Source: Hwangdonia lutea
GTDB lineage: Bacteria > Bacteroidota > Bacteroidia > Flavobacteriales > Flavobacteriaceae
Length of the DNA: 64,000 bases
Direction of reading: 5' to 3'
NCBI RefSeq assembly: GCF_032814565.1
Contig: NZ_CP136521.1
Coordinates: forward strand, 1,398,501-1,462,500
Numbering within the stretch: the stretch's first letter is position 1; the number at the start of each line of letters is the position of its first letter. Below the pieces are notes generated by a model that did not search any database, was not told the DNA's origin, and was given only the letters and a program-made list of their open reading frames with translations. The position numbers and the translations under genes were made by a program. Shown one piece after another: positions 50,636-58,987 of this stretch.

Positions 50636-51043
50636 TTAATCCAAATCCGGTTTTTTTCGATGCGCCTTTTTTTCTGAACGATGCCGTTTGTTTTTTAAGC
50701 GTTTTCTAATAACGGATTTCGGGATTTTGGTTGGAATTCTTTTTTTTGGAATAATTAACGATGTTCTTATTAAGTCGAAAAACCGCTTAATTACCAAGTC
50801 TTTATTTTTATGTTGACTCCGGCTTTCATCGCAGTGTAAAATTAGCATACCATCTTTGGTTAACCGGTGTTGAAGCTTGTTTTGTAAGCGTTCTTTTTGA
50901 TGCTCGTTAAGCGCAAGCGATTCCAATAGATTAAAAGTCAACTCCATTTTTGAAGATACTTTGTTTACATGCTGTCCGCCAGCTCCAGAACTTCTAACGG
51001 CTTTAAATGTTAACTCTTGCAATAAGGCTTCTTTATTAATCAT
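50636..51043 (-). CDS. arfB: Alternative ribosome-rescue peptidyl-tRNA hydrolase ArfB
   Basis: 135 residues with the GGQ release motif in VRSSGAGGQHVNKVSSKMELTFNL and a basic C-terminal tail (KTVIRKRLKNKRHRSEKKAHRKKPDLD) that enters the mRNA channel. It hydrolyses peptidyl-tRNA on stalled ribosomes. The start overlaps the end of the DUF4301 gene by four bases, so they are translationally coupled. Confidence 0.93.
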   Translation of the reverse strand: MINKEALLQELTFKAVRSSGAGGQHVNKVSSKMELTFNLLESLALNEHQKERLQNKLQHRLTKDGMLILHCDESRSQHKNKDLVIKRFFDLIRTSLIIPKKRIPTKIPKSVIRKRLKNKRHRSEKKAHRKKPDLD

Positions 51044-52593
51044 GCTAAATCTTGGTGCTCGGGTTTTAGCAAATCGTTTACCGTTTTTACAGGGTTAAAG
51101 GTTTCTAAAGGCACTTCAACAAAAATGGAATTCCAATAGGCCATACTGCCATTCCACAGTCCGGGTAATTCCAATGCTTGTATATCTGTGCCGTTTTGGG
51201 TTTTCATGGTAATAAAAGCGGCCTCGGGATCTACGTAATTGAGAAGATTGAATTTTTCGCCCTTGTAATTTTTAGTGCCACAAACCAAATCGGTTGGGTT
51301 AAAGTGGGTGGCGTTTTTTACAATATCGGCTTGTTGGGTGTTTTCAATGTCAATTTGTGCAAATTCTGCTATTTGTAACGAAATGTTCCCGTTTTCGTCT
51401 TTTACCCAAAAAGGACCACCTCCGGGTTCGCCCTCGTTTTTTACCATAGCGCAAACACGAATGGGTCGATTTAATTTTTCTATTAAATATTGTTTCTTTT
51501 TTTCCGAAGACAAATCATCAAATTCATCGCTAATGGAAACATTCATTTCATTAGAAAGAAACGTCGCCATGGTTAGCATATCTGCTTCTGAAACAGAGTC
51601 ATTATCTAATTTGTGCAAAAACGAAAAGGCTTTTTCTTGAGCCTGAATAAGCACACCAGCAATGAGTTTTTTATACTTGACCAATTTTTTGTTCCGATTA
51701 AAAACCACAATATTATCGACGTTTTTAATAAAAATAAGGTCGCCATCAATAGCATTCAAGTTTTCAATTAATGCGCCATGGCCTGCCGGACGGAATAAAA
51801 TAGAGCCATCTTCGTTTCTGTAAATCTCGTTATTTGTAGTTAGGGCTACGGTTTCGGTCTCTTCTTTTTGATACGAATACGAGACGTTAAAAACATTGTT
51901 TGTCTTTTCTTCTAAATCCTTTTTTATTTTATTTAATTCTGAATCAAAATACGGATGGTGCTTTTTGGAAACCGTAAAATGAAGGTTGGCTTTGTTGTTT
52001 GATGAAGCGTACAAGGTAGACTCCAATAAACGCTCATGAAACGCGGTAATAGCGCCTGTTTTATAGTTGTGAAATGGCAGTAATCCTTTCGGGAAAAAGC
52101 TATAGTTTAAAGCCTCTTCGCTCAACATGGTTTTTATAAAGGCCAAACACACTTCGTCTTTATTTAAACTTTCGAAATTGGGATGTATCGTTTTTGCTTT
52201 TGATAAGACTGCTTCGTAAAACGGAAAGCTTTCTAAATTTGAAACAAAAGTTTTTATGAGGTTATCATTTTGTCTTTCAGCATATTCTTCAATGGTTTCC
52301 TGTGAAGGCTTATAATTTTTTAAAAACTGGAACAAAAACTTAAACATACGCGTAGCCGCACCCGAGGCCGGCACAAACATGACGATATTTAAAGCGTCTC
52401 TTTTAGCATCAAATAATGCAATAAAATCCTGAATTTCAGCTTCATTATAACTTTTAATACCATTTCCAATATTTGCTGCAGCCACCAAATTAGAATAAGA
52501 CATCCCGTTTTTTATACGATTTACCTGGGCTTCAATTTGTTTTACAGTAATGCCCTTTTTTTTAATGTGTTGGATGTCTTTTTCTGAAAACAT
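51040..52593 (-). CDS. DUF4301 protein
   Basis: 517 residues, no signal peptide. Conserved blocks: MFVPASGAATRMFKFLFQFL, PKGLLPFHNYKTGAITAFHERL, LFRPAGHGALIENLNAIDGDLIFIKNVDNI, RPIRVCAMVKNEGEPGGGPFWV, and GLWNGSMAYWNSIFVEVP. These recall a nucleotidyltransferase-like fold (SGAATRM near the start, GHGALI and GPFWV), but no activity is known. It is in the operon with the NadR-like kinase before it (one-base overlap) and arfB after it. Confidence 0.9.
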   Translation of the reverse strand: MFSEKDIQHIKKKGITVKQIEAQVNRIKNGMSYSNLVAAANIGNGIKSYNEAEIQDFIALFDAKRDALNIVMFVPASGAATRMFKFLFQFLKNYKPSQETIEEYAERQNDNLIKTFVSNLESFPFYEAVLSKAKTIHPNFESLNKDEVCLAFIKTMLSEEALNYSFFPKGLLPFHNYKTGAITAFHERLLESTLYASSNNKANLHFTVSKKHHPYFDSELNKIKKDLEEKTNNVFNVSYSYQKEETETVALTTNNEIYRNEDGSILFRPAGHGALIENLNAIDGDLIFIKNVDNIVVFNRNKKLVKYKKLIAGVLIQAQEKAFSFLHKLDNDSVSEADMLTMATFLSNEMNVSISDEFDDLSSEKKKQYLIEKLNRPIRVCAMVKNEGEPGGGPFWVKDENGNISLQIAEFAQIDIENTQQADIVKNATHFNPTDLVCGTKNYKGEKFNLLNYVDPEAAFITMKTQNGTDIQALELPGLWNGSMAYWNSIFVEVPLETFNPVKTVNDLLKPEHQDLA

Positions 52594-53162
52594 TATTTTT
52601 TGTTTTTTAGTAATTTATCAATATGTTTTACGGCTTTTTTCAATCGGATTTGTTTATCGCCTTTTAACAAAACATAAGGTCGGTTGTTATTTATTAAAGC
52701 ATTCTCGAAAGCACGAAACATCTCTTTTCTGTGTTCTGGTTTATCGCGTAAATCATCAGCTTCCCAAGGCGTATCAATATACGTTAAAAAGTACAAATCG
52801 TAAGTATTCTTTAAGGCGTACTTTTCTAAAATGGGGTCGCAGGTTCCGGAGTAATAGGTCTCCGAATACACTTTGGTTTCCAGCAAATCGGTGTCGCAAA
52901 TTAAAACGGTATTGGTTTTTTGTGCCAGCTCATTTTCAAGTTTCATTTGTCCTTCTGCTATGGGCAATAAGTCTTTTGGCTCACAGGTTTTGCGCTCGTT
53001 ATTCCATTTGTTTTGCAAATATTCGCGTGCGTATTCTGGCACCCAAACCGAATTATAATAACGCGCCAATTGACGAGACAGTGTTGTTTTCCCTGTTGAT
53101 TCCGGGCCAAATAAAACTACTTTTATGCAGTTTGCGGGTTGCTGTTTAAGTTTTTCTTCCAT
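52593..53162 (-). CDS. NadR-like nucleoside kinase/ATPase
   Basis: 189 residues with the P-loop in VVLFGPESTGKTTLSRQLA and the NadR-type sequence VWVPEYAREYLQNKW. It resembles the ribosylnicotinamide kinase domain of NadR. Its start overlaps the end of the PnuC gene by 40 bases. With PnuC-like transport and a TPP riboswitch nearby, the substrate may be thiamine, as in PnuT systems, instead of nicotinamide riboside. This is inferred from context; residues that would fix the substrate cannot be judged by eye. Confidence 0.85.
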   Translation of the reverse strand: MEEKLKQQPANCIKVVLFGPESTGKTTLSRQLARYYNSVWVPEYAREYLQNKWNNERKTCEPKDLLPIAEGQMKLENELAQKTNTVLICDTDLLETKVYSETYYSGTCDPILEKYALKNTYDLYFLTYIDTPWEADDLRDKPEHRKEMFRAFENALINNNRPYVLLKGDKQIRLKKAVKHIDKLLKNKK

Positions 53163-53755
53163 GCTAAATAACCGAATATGGCAATAAATGTAAAGCCAAA
53201 ATACTGAAAACTAGTAAATGTAAAGCCTTTGTAAAAATATAGTGGTATGGAAATCAGGTCTCCGATTATCCAAAAAATCCAATTTTCAAGTTTTCGTCGT
53301 GCCATAAGCCACATGCCAACAAAAAATATGGCGGTTGTAATGGTGTCTATATAGGCTACGACACTGGTCCATTTATCAAAGGTTTTATACACCAAATAAA
53401 CAAATAAAAGGGTTGCTATAAATATAGCTGCGCTTATTTTTTTCTCGCTGAACGTCATTCTAGAAATTGGCGTTACCTGTGTGTCATTCACTTTTCTCGT
53501 CCAAATATACCACCCATAAACACTCATTATAAAGTAATAACCATTTATCATCATATCGCCCAACAATTCCCATTTAAACAATAAATACACAAAAATAATG
53601 GTGCTTATCATACCCGTGGGAAACACTAAAACATTGTTCTGTTTAGAAAACCAAACAGAAAGAAAACCAAAAATAACGGCTATAATTTCCAGAATAATAT
53701 CAATGGTTTGATAATCGGAATATTGCTCAAACAAAAAATCAAAAATGGGGCTCAT
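53123..53755 (-). CDS. PnuC/PnuT-family vitamin transporter
   Basis: 210 residues with seven or so membrane helices: TIDIILEIIAVIFGFLSVWFSKQNNVLVFPTGMISTIIFVYLLFKW, MMINGYYFIMSVYGWYIW, TITTAIFFVGMWLMARRKLENWIFWIIGDLISIPLYFYKG. The WxxW-type and GDLISIPL motifs are typical of PnuC proteins, which move riboside vitamins by facilitated diffusion and rely on a kinase to trap the substrate. PnuT members carry thiamine. The neighbours (YkoF-like protein, NadR-like kinase, TPP-regulated receptor) point to thiamine. Confidence 0.93.
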   Translation of the reverse strand: MSPIFDFLFEQYSDYQTIDIILEIIAVIFGFLSVWFSKQNNVLVFPTGMISTIIFVYLLFKWELLGDMMINGYYFIMSVYGWYIWTRKVNDTQVTPISRMTFSEKKISAAIFIATLLFVYLVYKTFDKWTSVVAYIDTITTAIFFVGMWLMARRKLENWIFWIIGDLISIPLYFYKGFTFTSFQYFGFTFIAIFGYLAWKKNLNSNPQTA

Positions 53756-53999
53756 AATTTTGTCTATCTGTTTTTACTATTTTCATGTACAGCAAACCAT
53801 TTTCAATAAGTTGGAAGGCTTCTTTTATCTCGGTGTTGAGCAAATTCATCACCTCATCGTATTCGCCATAAACCTGTGTGCTCAAAGGATTTTCTAAAAC
53901 TTTGAGATTTGAGGCTCTTAATTTTTTTATAAAATGAATGATTGCTGGTTCGAACTCGTCTTGCAACGGTGTTAATGTTAATTCTACTGATATTTTCAT
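53739..53999 (-). CDS. YkoF/MTH1187-like thiamine-binding domain protein
   Basis: 86 residues, one ferredoxin-like domain of the YkoF/MTH1187 (DUF77) type: MKISVELTLTPLQDEFEPAIIHFIKKL, LSTQVYGEYDEVMNLLNTEIKEAF. YkoF of Bacillus binds thiamine's pyrimidine part; MTH1187 is a related single-domain protein. It overlaps the PnuC gene by 17 bases and is the first gene of this operon. Thiamine binding fits the neighbourhood. Confidence 0.82.
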   Translation of the reverse strand: MKISVELTLTPLQDEFEPAIIHFIKKLRASNLKVLENPLSTQVYGEYDEVMNLLNTEIKEAFQLIENGLLYMKIVKTDRQNYEPHF

Positions 54000-54010
54000 A
54001 ATTTATTTTT

Positions 54011-54034
54011 GTCATTCCCACGAAGGTGGGAATC
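54011..54034. repeat. ATTCCCAC small hairpin repeat
   Basis: GTC then ATTCCCAC, GAAG, GTGGGAAT, C. Lies between the YkoF-like and GGGP synthase genes, directly before the repeat at 54049. Confidence 0.85.
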
Positions 54035-54048
54035 TTTATCTATTTAAT

Positions 54049-54098
54049 GAGATGCTGAAATACCGAAACAAGTTAAGCACGGGCAAGTTCAGCATGAC
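54049..54098. repeat. ATGCTGAA/TTCAGCAT repeat, long-loop copy
   Basis: GAGATGCTGAAA at the left and TTCAGCATGAC at the right with a 28-base loop. Same family as the translated copy in leuS at 35443. Confidence 0.8.
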
Positions 54099-54101
54099 GT
54101 T

Positions 54102-54833
54102 TTACGTTCTTAAATCGTCAAAAAACGATTCGTCTTCTTCAAAGGCGGTTCCAATTACCACGATATCGGCTCCCGATTGGTACGCGCTTTCCAATTGTTG
54201 TTTGCTTTTTATGCCACCGCCAACGATCAACGGAACTTGTATTTCAGCTTTTACCTTTTTAATTATTTCTGTGCTTACGGGTTTTAAAGCGCCACTTCCA
54301 GCTTCTAAATATATGAGATTCATTCCTAAAAGCGCTCCCGCTTTTGCAGTATCAACAATATGTTCAACAGCGCTTCTTTCCATCGGTTGTGTGTTTGTTA
54401 CGCGCTGAACGGTTGTTTCCTTGCCGCCTTCAATTAAAATATATCCTGTTGAAAGCACCTCTAAATTTGTGCTTTTCAACTTTGAAATGGACCTTACGTG
54501 CTTCCCAATTAAATACTCTGGATTTCTTCCCGAAATTAAGGATAAAAACAAAAGTGCATCGGCCTTATCGGTTATTTGTGATACGTCTCCGGGAAATAAA
54601 ATAACGGGTAAATTCGTCTGTTTTTTTATTTCGACAACTACATTTTCAGTCGCATGAGCTTCGTCCGTGCTGCCACCAACAAAAATATGAGTAGCCACCG
54701 ATTGATTGACCTTTTTAAAGAAACGCGCCGCATTTTCAACGGAAAACTTTTCAGGGTCGATTAAAACGGCCAATAATTTTTCTTTAACAGAAATGGATTT
54801 TAGTATGTTTTGGTATATCTTTTTATTTGCCAC
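54102..54833 (-). CDS. Geranylgeranylglyceryl/heptaprenylglyceryl phosphate synthase
   Basis: 243 residues. TIM-barrel GGGPS: LLAVLIDPEKFSVENAARFF, HIFVGGSTD, PVILFPGDVSQITDKADALLFLSLISGRNPEYLIGKHV, LIEGGKETTVQRVTNTQPM, IYLEAGSGALKPV, PLIVGGGIKSKQQLESAYQSGADIVVIGTAFEE. It joins a polyprenyl diphosphate to glycerol-1-phosphate, an archaeal-type ether lipid step that some Bacteroidota also carry. The only start codon in range is a GTG (54833) inside a TTGCCACGAATTCACGAAT-type repeat. Confidence 0.94.
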   Translation of the reverse strand: MANKKIYQNILKSISVKEKLLAVLIDPEKFSVENAARFFKKVNQSVATHIFVGGSTDEAHATENVVVEIKKQTNLPVILFPGDVSQITDKADALLFLSLISGRNPEYLIGKHVRSISKLKSTNLEVLSTGYILIEGGKETTVQRVTNTQPMERSAVEHIVDTAKAGALLGMNLIYLEAGSGALKPVSTEIIKKVKAEIQVPLIVGGGIKSKQQLESAYQSGADIVVIGTAFEEDESFFDDLRT

Positions 54834-54845
54834 GAATTCACGAAT
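54827..54845. repeat. Half of TTGCCACGAATTCACGAAT repeat, at the start codon of GGGP synthase
   Basis: One arm of the inverted repeat family whose full copy is at 23663-23723. The GTG start of the GGGP synthase is inside it. Confidence 0.75.
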
Positions 54846-54933
54846 GTTATTTTAAAAAACAAATACCAAATTCCAAAATACCTAAAAGCGCCTTCATTTA
54901 TCTGTGTTCTTTTATCTTTAATTCTTTATTCTT

Positions 54934-55557
54934 TTAAATCGCATAGGCACAAGTAAAACCTTCAAACTCTAAAAAACGAATATTGTATCGGTGTTTTTTG
55001 GTTTTGTAATCAATCCAAGCCACGGTTTCTTCATCATTTATATTAAACGGAATCACCAAACAATGCTGCTTAAAACTCAATCCTGGTGTAGCATAAAGCT
55101 TGTACAACGATTCCTTTACGCACCAAATAGTGGTGAGTTTTTTTATGTAATCGGCATCATTTTCATCTAAATAATCAAACTCGTAATCAATAAATTTATG
55201 TGCGATGATATTAATTTTCTGCCGTTGTTTTTCAATGTCTATACCAACTGCTGTATCACTAACAATAATTGCCGAAAATTGAAACGAATGGGTTATCGAA
55301 ATATGTTTGCCATCTTTTAAATGGGGTTTTCCGCAGTCATCATAAAACAAATCTTTATCAGCATATCCAAATTCGGCCAATAATTTTCTAACGCTTAAAA
55401 AGCCACGTTGATGCAGCTCACTTTTCATACGCAAAACACGCTCTAAACTTTTAGGTTTTAAGCTAAGTGACTGAAACAAATCGTTATAAGGCTCAGAAAT
55501 CTTCCAGATTTTAACAGTAGTTTGTGAATTTGGAGTAATGGTTTTATATAGTGGCAT
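54934..55557 (-). CDS. 4'-phosphopantetheinyl transferase superfamily protein
   Basis: 207 residues. Motifs: VGIDIEKQRQKI with the Mg-binding Asp, and WCVKESLYKLYATPGLSF. The enzyme adds the phosphopantetheine arm to carrier proteins. It is a Sfp-like form with an N-terminal half and a C-terminal half of equal size. The N-terminus has YDDCGKPHLKDGKHISITHSF. The target carrier protein is not in the window. Confidence 0.92.
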   Translation of the reverse strand: MPLYKTITPNSQTTVKIWKISEPYNDLFQSLSLKPKSLERVLRMKSELHQRGFLSVRKLLAEFGYADKDLFYDDCGKPHLKDGKHISITHSFQFSAIIVSDTAVGIDIEKQRQKINIIAHKFIDYEFDYLDENDADYIKKLTTIWCVKESLYKLYATPGLSFKQHCLVIPFNINDEETVAWIDYKTKKHRYNIRFLEFEGFTCAYAI

Positions 55558-55580
55558 TTACTATTCTGAAAGTTATTGAT

Positions 55581-55588
55581 TATCTTTG
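55581..55588 (+). promoter_or_regulatory. TAnnTTTG -7 box for ahcY
   Basis: TATCTTTG followed by CACTG; about 100 bases before the ahcY start at 55689. It lies in the divergent region with the phosphopantetheinyl transferase gene. Confidence 0.6.
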
Positions 55589-55688
55589 CACTGCCTAAAG
55601 CAGATTTGGCATTTTTGTTAAGCGAATTTAACCAAAATAAGTGCTAAATCCCAAGGGCTATTCATTAAAAAAGCAAAGAAAAAATACT

Positions 55689-57005
55689 ATGAGCACAAAA
55701 ACGATTCCTTATGTTGCCAATAAAGTGAAAGATATATCGCTTGCCGATTGGGGACGCAAAGAAATAGAATTAGCAGAAGCCGAAATGCCTGGGTTAATGA
55801 GCCTTCGTGAAGAATACGGAAATTCGCAACCGCTTAAAGGTGCGCGTATTGCCGGTTGTTTACACATGACCATTCAAACGGCGGTTTTAATTGAAACTTT
55901 ACAGGCTTTAGGTGCCGAGGTAACTTGGAGTTCTTGTAATATTTTCTCAACACAAGACCAAGCTGCTGCTGCCATTGCTGCTGCCGGAACCGCAGTTTAC
56001 GCATGGAAAGATATGACCGAAGAAGAATTTGACTGGTGTATCGAGCAAACCTTATTTTTTGGTGAAGACCGCAAACCGTTAAACATGATTTTGGATGATG
56101 GTGGCGATTTAACCAATATGGTTTTAGACAAATACCCAGAATTGGCTGCGGGCATAAAAGGTTTATCTGAAGAAACCACAACAGGCGTTCACAGACTTTA
56201 TGAACGCGTAAAAAACGGCACCTTACCTATGCCAGCTATAAACGTAAACGATTCGGTTACCAAATCTAAATTCGATAATAAATACGGCTGTAAAGAATCT
56301 GCAGTTGATGCGATTCGTCGTGCCACCGATATTATGCTAGCCGGAAAACGCGTAACCGTTTGTGGTTATGGCGATGTTGGTAAAGGAACTGCTGCTTCTT
56401 TTAAAGGCGCTGGTTCTATTGTAACCGTTACCGAAATAGACCCCATTTGTGCATTACAAGCGGCCATGGATGGTTTTGAAGTGAAGAAATTAGAAACTGT
56501 TGTTGCTAATTCTGATATTGTAATTACCACCACAGGAAATAAAGATATTGTTCGCGCTGAGCATTTTAAAGCGATGAAAGACAAAACCATCGTGTGTAAC
56601 ATTGGGCATTTCGATAACGAAATACAAATGGCTTGGTTAAACGATAACTACGGAGATACCAAAAACACCATTAAACCACAGGTTGATAAATATACCATTG
56701 ACGGAAAAGATATTATCATACTTGCCGAAGGACGTTTGGTAAATTTAGGATGCGCCACAGGCCACCCGAGTTTTGTAATGAGTAACTCGTTTACTAACCA
56801 AACCTTAGCGCAAATCGAACTTTGGAACAATGCCGACGCATACCAAAACGATGTGTATATGTTACCAAAACACCTCGATGAAAAAGTAGCAAAACTACAC
56901 TTGGCAAAAATAGGTGTGGAGCTCACCGAGTTAAAACCGTACCAAGCCGAATATATAGGTGTAACGGTTGATGGCCCTTATAAGCCAGAGCATTACAGAT
57001 ACTAA
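55689..57005 (+). CDS. ahcY: Adenosylhomocysteinase
   Basis: 438 residues from ATG 55689 ([39 protein letters not shown]). It hydrolyses S-adenosylhomocysteine to adenosine and homocysteine and so keeps methylation running. Substrate-binding motif [44 protein letters not shown]-binding Rossmann [28 protein letters not shown]-terminal YRY. An upstream in-frame ATG (55641) would add 16 residues and is less likely. A clear terminator follows. Confidence 0.98.
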   Translation: MSTKTIPYVANKVKDISLADWGRKEIELAEAEMPGLMSLREEYGNSQPLKGARIAGCLHMTIQTAVLIETLQALGAEVTWSSCNIFSTQDQAAAAIAAAGTAVYAWKDMTEEEFDWCIEQTLFFGEDRKPLNMILDDGGDLTNMVLDKYPELAAGIKGLSEETTTGVHRLYERVKNGTLPMPAINVNDSVTKSKFDNKYGCKESAVDAIRRATDIMLAGKRVTVCGYGDVGKGTAASFKGAGSIVTVTEIDPICALQAAMDGFEVKKLETVVANSDIVITTTGNKDIVRAEHFKAMKDKTIVCNIGHFDNEIQMAWLNDNYGDTKNTIKPQVDKYTIDGKDIIILAEGRLVNLGCATGHPSFVMSNSFTNQTLAQIELWNNADAYQNDVYMLPKHLDEKVAKLHLAKIGVELTELKPYQAEYIGVTVDGPYKPEHYRY

Positions 57006-57010
57006 TTAAA

Positions 57011-57045
57011 CGTCATTGCGAGGAGCTTGCGACGTGGCAATCTCT
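57011..57045. repeat. ATTGC...GCAAT inverted repeat
   Basis: CGTCATTGCGAGG at the left and GCAATCTC at the right around GAGCTTGCGACGTG; a type of small repeat common in many genomes. Confidence 0.65.
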
Positions 57046-57065
57046 TTGTTTGAATTTATAAATTT

Positions 57066-57098
57066 AATCCCGAGCAGAAATGTTTGGGATTTTTTTAT
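57066..57098 (+). terminator. Intrinsic terminator after ahcY
   Basis: AATCCCGAGCA pairs with TGTTTGGGATT (two wobbles) followed by seven T. Confidence 0.85.
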
Positions 57099-57100
57099 TT

Positions 57101-57272
57101 GGGCAATTTTATTTTGGCAAAAAAACCAAAATAAACCGCGCTTTCCACTATATCTTTCTGCGAAGCAGTCCCGAACTTGTTTCGGGATCTCGACATATCA
57201 CGGCTTTTATTTTAAAATAAAATTACAATTTCTTAGGCTTCGCACAAAGGATGCCGTTTCAATCGCTATCGC
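57101..57272 (-). repeat. Dispersed structured element, copy C
   Basis: Minus strand: GCGATAGCGATTGAAACGG, CATCC, long stem CTTTGTGCGAAG/CTTCGCAGAAAG enclosing nested CCCGAA/TTCGGG and TTTTATT/AATAAAA hairpins, then GATATAGTGGAAAGC, then hairpin TTTATTTTGG/CCAAAATAAA and TTGCCC. Same order as copies A and B, but with a much larger first hairpin. It lies before the vsr gene. Confidence 0.72.
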
Positions 57273-57325
57273 ACAATCTGTCATGGCTTGCTACACTTCC
57301 CTTTTTTCGTTATATTTATTTGCAC

Positions 57326-57796
57326 ATGGGCTATAACGAAGAAAAAATAAAAGTCCCCAGATTCAATGAGGAATCCGGTTTCTACACCACCAAAAAACGC
57401 TCTAAAATAATGAGCCGTATTGGAGGCAAAAACACCAAACCGGAACTGCAATTCAGAAAAGCGTTGTGGGCAAAAGGCGTAAGGTATCGTGTAAACTCCA
57501 AAAAAATCTTTGGCAAACCCGATGTGTCCATCAAAAAATACAAACTAGCTGTTTTTATTGATGGCGCATTTTGGCACGGGTACAATTGGCAGGAAAGAAA
57601 AGCGCAACTTAAATCCAATCGCGGTTTTTGGATTCCTAAAATAGAACGCAATATGCAACGTGATAAAGAAGTGAATTTAAAATTGAAAAATTTAGGCTAT
57701 TCCGTTTTTAGGTTTTGGGACCACGACATAAAAAATGAGCTCGACAAATGCATTAATGATGTGATGGTTTATATTCATTCTGGCGAAATATTGTGA
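57326..57796 (+). CDS. vsr: Very-short-patch-repair endonuclease (Vsr)
   Basis: 156 residues from ATG 57326 (MGYNEEKIKVPRFNEESGFYTTKKRSKIMSRI). The Vsr signature KRSKIMSRIGGKNTKPELQFRKALWAKGVRYRV is followed by FGKPDVSIKKYKLAVFIDGAFWHGYNW, in which the catalytic Asp, the FxDGxFWHG block and a His are intact, then GFWIPKIERNMQRDKEVNLKLKNLGYSVFRFWDHDI. Vsr nicks DNA next to T-G mismatches made by deamination of 5-methylcytosine. It is usually beside a cytosine methyltransferase gene, but none is present in the window. Confidence 0.95.
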   Translation: MGYNEEKIKVPRFNEESGFYTTKKRSKIMSRIGGKNTKPELQFRKALWAKGVRYRVNSKKIFGKPDVSIKKYKLAVFIDGAFWHGYNWQERKAQLKSNRGFWIPKIERNMQRDKEVNLKLKNLGYSVFRFWDHDIKNELDKCINDVMVYIHSGEIL

Positions 57797-57808
57797 AAAG
57801 CAAAAAAA

Positions 57809-58084
57809 TCAATCCACCACATCCTCCTCAAAATACCACCACAAACTAGAGTCTATAGATTGTTTCATTTTATTAATATCTACATCATCTTTTAAAAAAA
57901 CCGTAATGTTTTCGTTGACGCGGTTTTGCCCAATGCTCTCCCTTATTTCAATCATTTCAATCTCATTAAAATGCTCTAAATGTCTTTTTATTTTAGCACC
58001 TGAGGATTCGTCACTCAAAAAAATCTTAATGGTTTGCCGGCTTGGAGAGTTTCTAATTTCTGATCTAAACGGTAGCATAATCAA
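57809..58084 (-). CDS. Small conserved protein of unknown function
   Basis: 91 residues. It reads as a mixed alpha/beta small domain: RQTIKIFLSDESSGAKIKRHLEHFNEIEMIEIRESIGQNRVNENITVFLKDDVDINKM, possibly ferredoxin-like. The ending SSLWWYFEEDVVD is acidic. No signal or membrane segment. A second in-frame ATG at 58078 is an equal candidate start. No name can be given. Confidence 0.6.
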   Translation of the reverse strand: MIMLPFRSEIRNSPSRQTIKIFLSDESSGAKIKRHLEHFNEIEMIEIRESIGQNRVNENITVFLKDDVDINKMKQSIDSSLWWYFEEDVVD

Positions 58085-58159
58085 TAATTTTAAGTAAAAT
58101 AATATGTATTAGCCTAAGTTAAGAATTTAATCAATATCTTTTAGAAATAAATTAAATCC

Positions 58160-58633
58160 ATGCCGAATAAAAAAATTAAGGTATTATATGCTTTATTATC
58201 TGAAATAGAGCAAAATATACCTTTTAAGGATAAAACCAACCCTAAGGTTACCAACTCTGATATTGGTTGGCAGCTCGATCACAGTTTACAGGTATTTAAC
58301 GCCGTTTGCGAATGGACTATAAATTCGAACCCAAAAGATTACGAACGAAAGTTTAGTTTTTGGCGTATGGTTTTATTCCCCATAGGCTATATTCCAAGAG
58401 GAAAAGTTAAAGCCCCAAAAATAGTAAGGCCGCCAAATATTATTTTAGATGAAGATTTAAAAGCCCAACTACAAACTGCAAAAACCCATATTGAAGCTTT
58501 AAAAACTTTACCAGAAAACGCCTATTTCAAACATTTTATTTTCGGTAAATTATCTAAACAGCAAACGTTACGCTTTTTGCAAATGCACACCAATCATCAT
58601 TTAAAAATTGTGCGGGATATGTTGCAGGCATAA
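58160..58633 (+). CDS. DUF1569 protein (DinB-like fold)
   Basis: 157 residues, helical. Two His-containing motifs: DIGWQLDHSLQVFNAVCEW near residue 40-55 and FLQMHTNHHLKIVRDML at the end, likely to bind metal as in the DinB/YfiT superfamily. Middle part YIPRGKVKAPKIVRPPN is family-typical of DUF1569. Function unknown; relatives bind bacillithiol or other small thiols. Separate unit ending in a terminator. Confidence 0.85.
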   Translation: MPNKKIKVLYALLSEIEQNIPFKDKTNPKVTNSDIGWQLDHSLQVFNAVCEWTINSNPKDYERKFSFWRMVLFPIGYIPRGKVKAPKIVRPPNIILDEDLKAQLQTAKTHIEALKTLPENAYFKHFIFGKLSKQQTLRFLQMHTNHHLKIVRDMLQA

Positions 58634-58664
58634 AAAAACCTTTCTGTTTCCAGAAAGGTTTTAA
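58633..58664. terminator. Bidirectional intrinsic terminator
   Basis: AAAACCTTTCTG pairs with CAGAAAGGTTTT around TTTC, between DUF1569 and rpmA. Confidence 0.92.
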
Positions 58665-58684
58665 ATATCTAAAAGAAATTATTT

Positions 58685-58945
58685 CTAAGCCTCAAAAGGC
58701 TCAATAGAAACGTAAGACTTGTTGTCTTTTTTCTTTGTAAATCTTACAACACCATCAACTTGAGCGTGTAAAGTATGGTCTTTTCCTTGGTATACGTTTT
58801 CACCTGGGTGATGTGTGTTACCGCGTTGTCTTATGATAATGTTTCCAGCAATAGCAGCTTGTCCTCCAAAAATCTTAACACCTAAGCGTTTCGATTCTGA
58901 TTCTCTACCATTCTTAGAACTACCTACTCCTTTTTTATGAGCCAT
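58685..58945 (-). CDS. rpmA: 50S ribosomal protein L27
   Basis: 86 residues beginning [42 protein letters not shown], the canonical L27 sequence; it contacts tRNA at the peptidyl transferase centre. 42 bases after rplU, in the same operon. Confidence 0.99.
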   Translation of the reverse strand: MAHKKGVGSSKNGRESESKRLGVKIFGGQAAIAGNIIIRQRGNTHHPGENVYQGKDHTLHAQVDGVVRFTKKKDNKSYVSIEPFEA

Positions 58946-58987
58946 TGTCTTAAGTTTTTATATTGTTAATATTAGGTATATGAAAAA

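Noticed and set aside
52550-53149. 199-codon open frame on the plus strand opposite the NadR-like gene
   Set aside because: Shadow frame of a gene with an intact P-loop; Arg/Cys-rich with no family.
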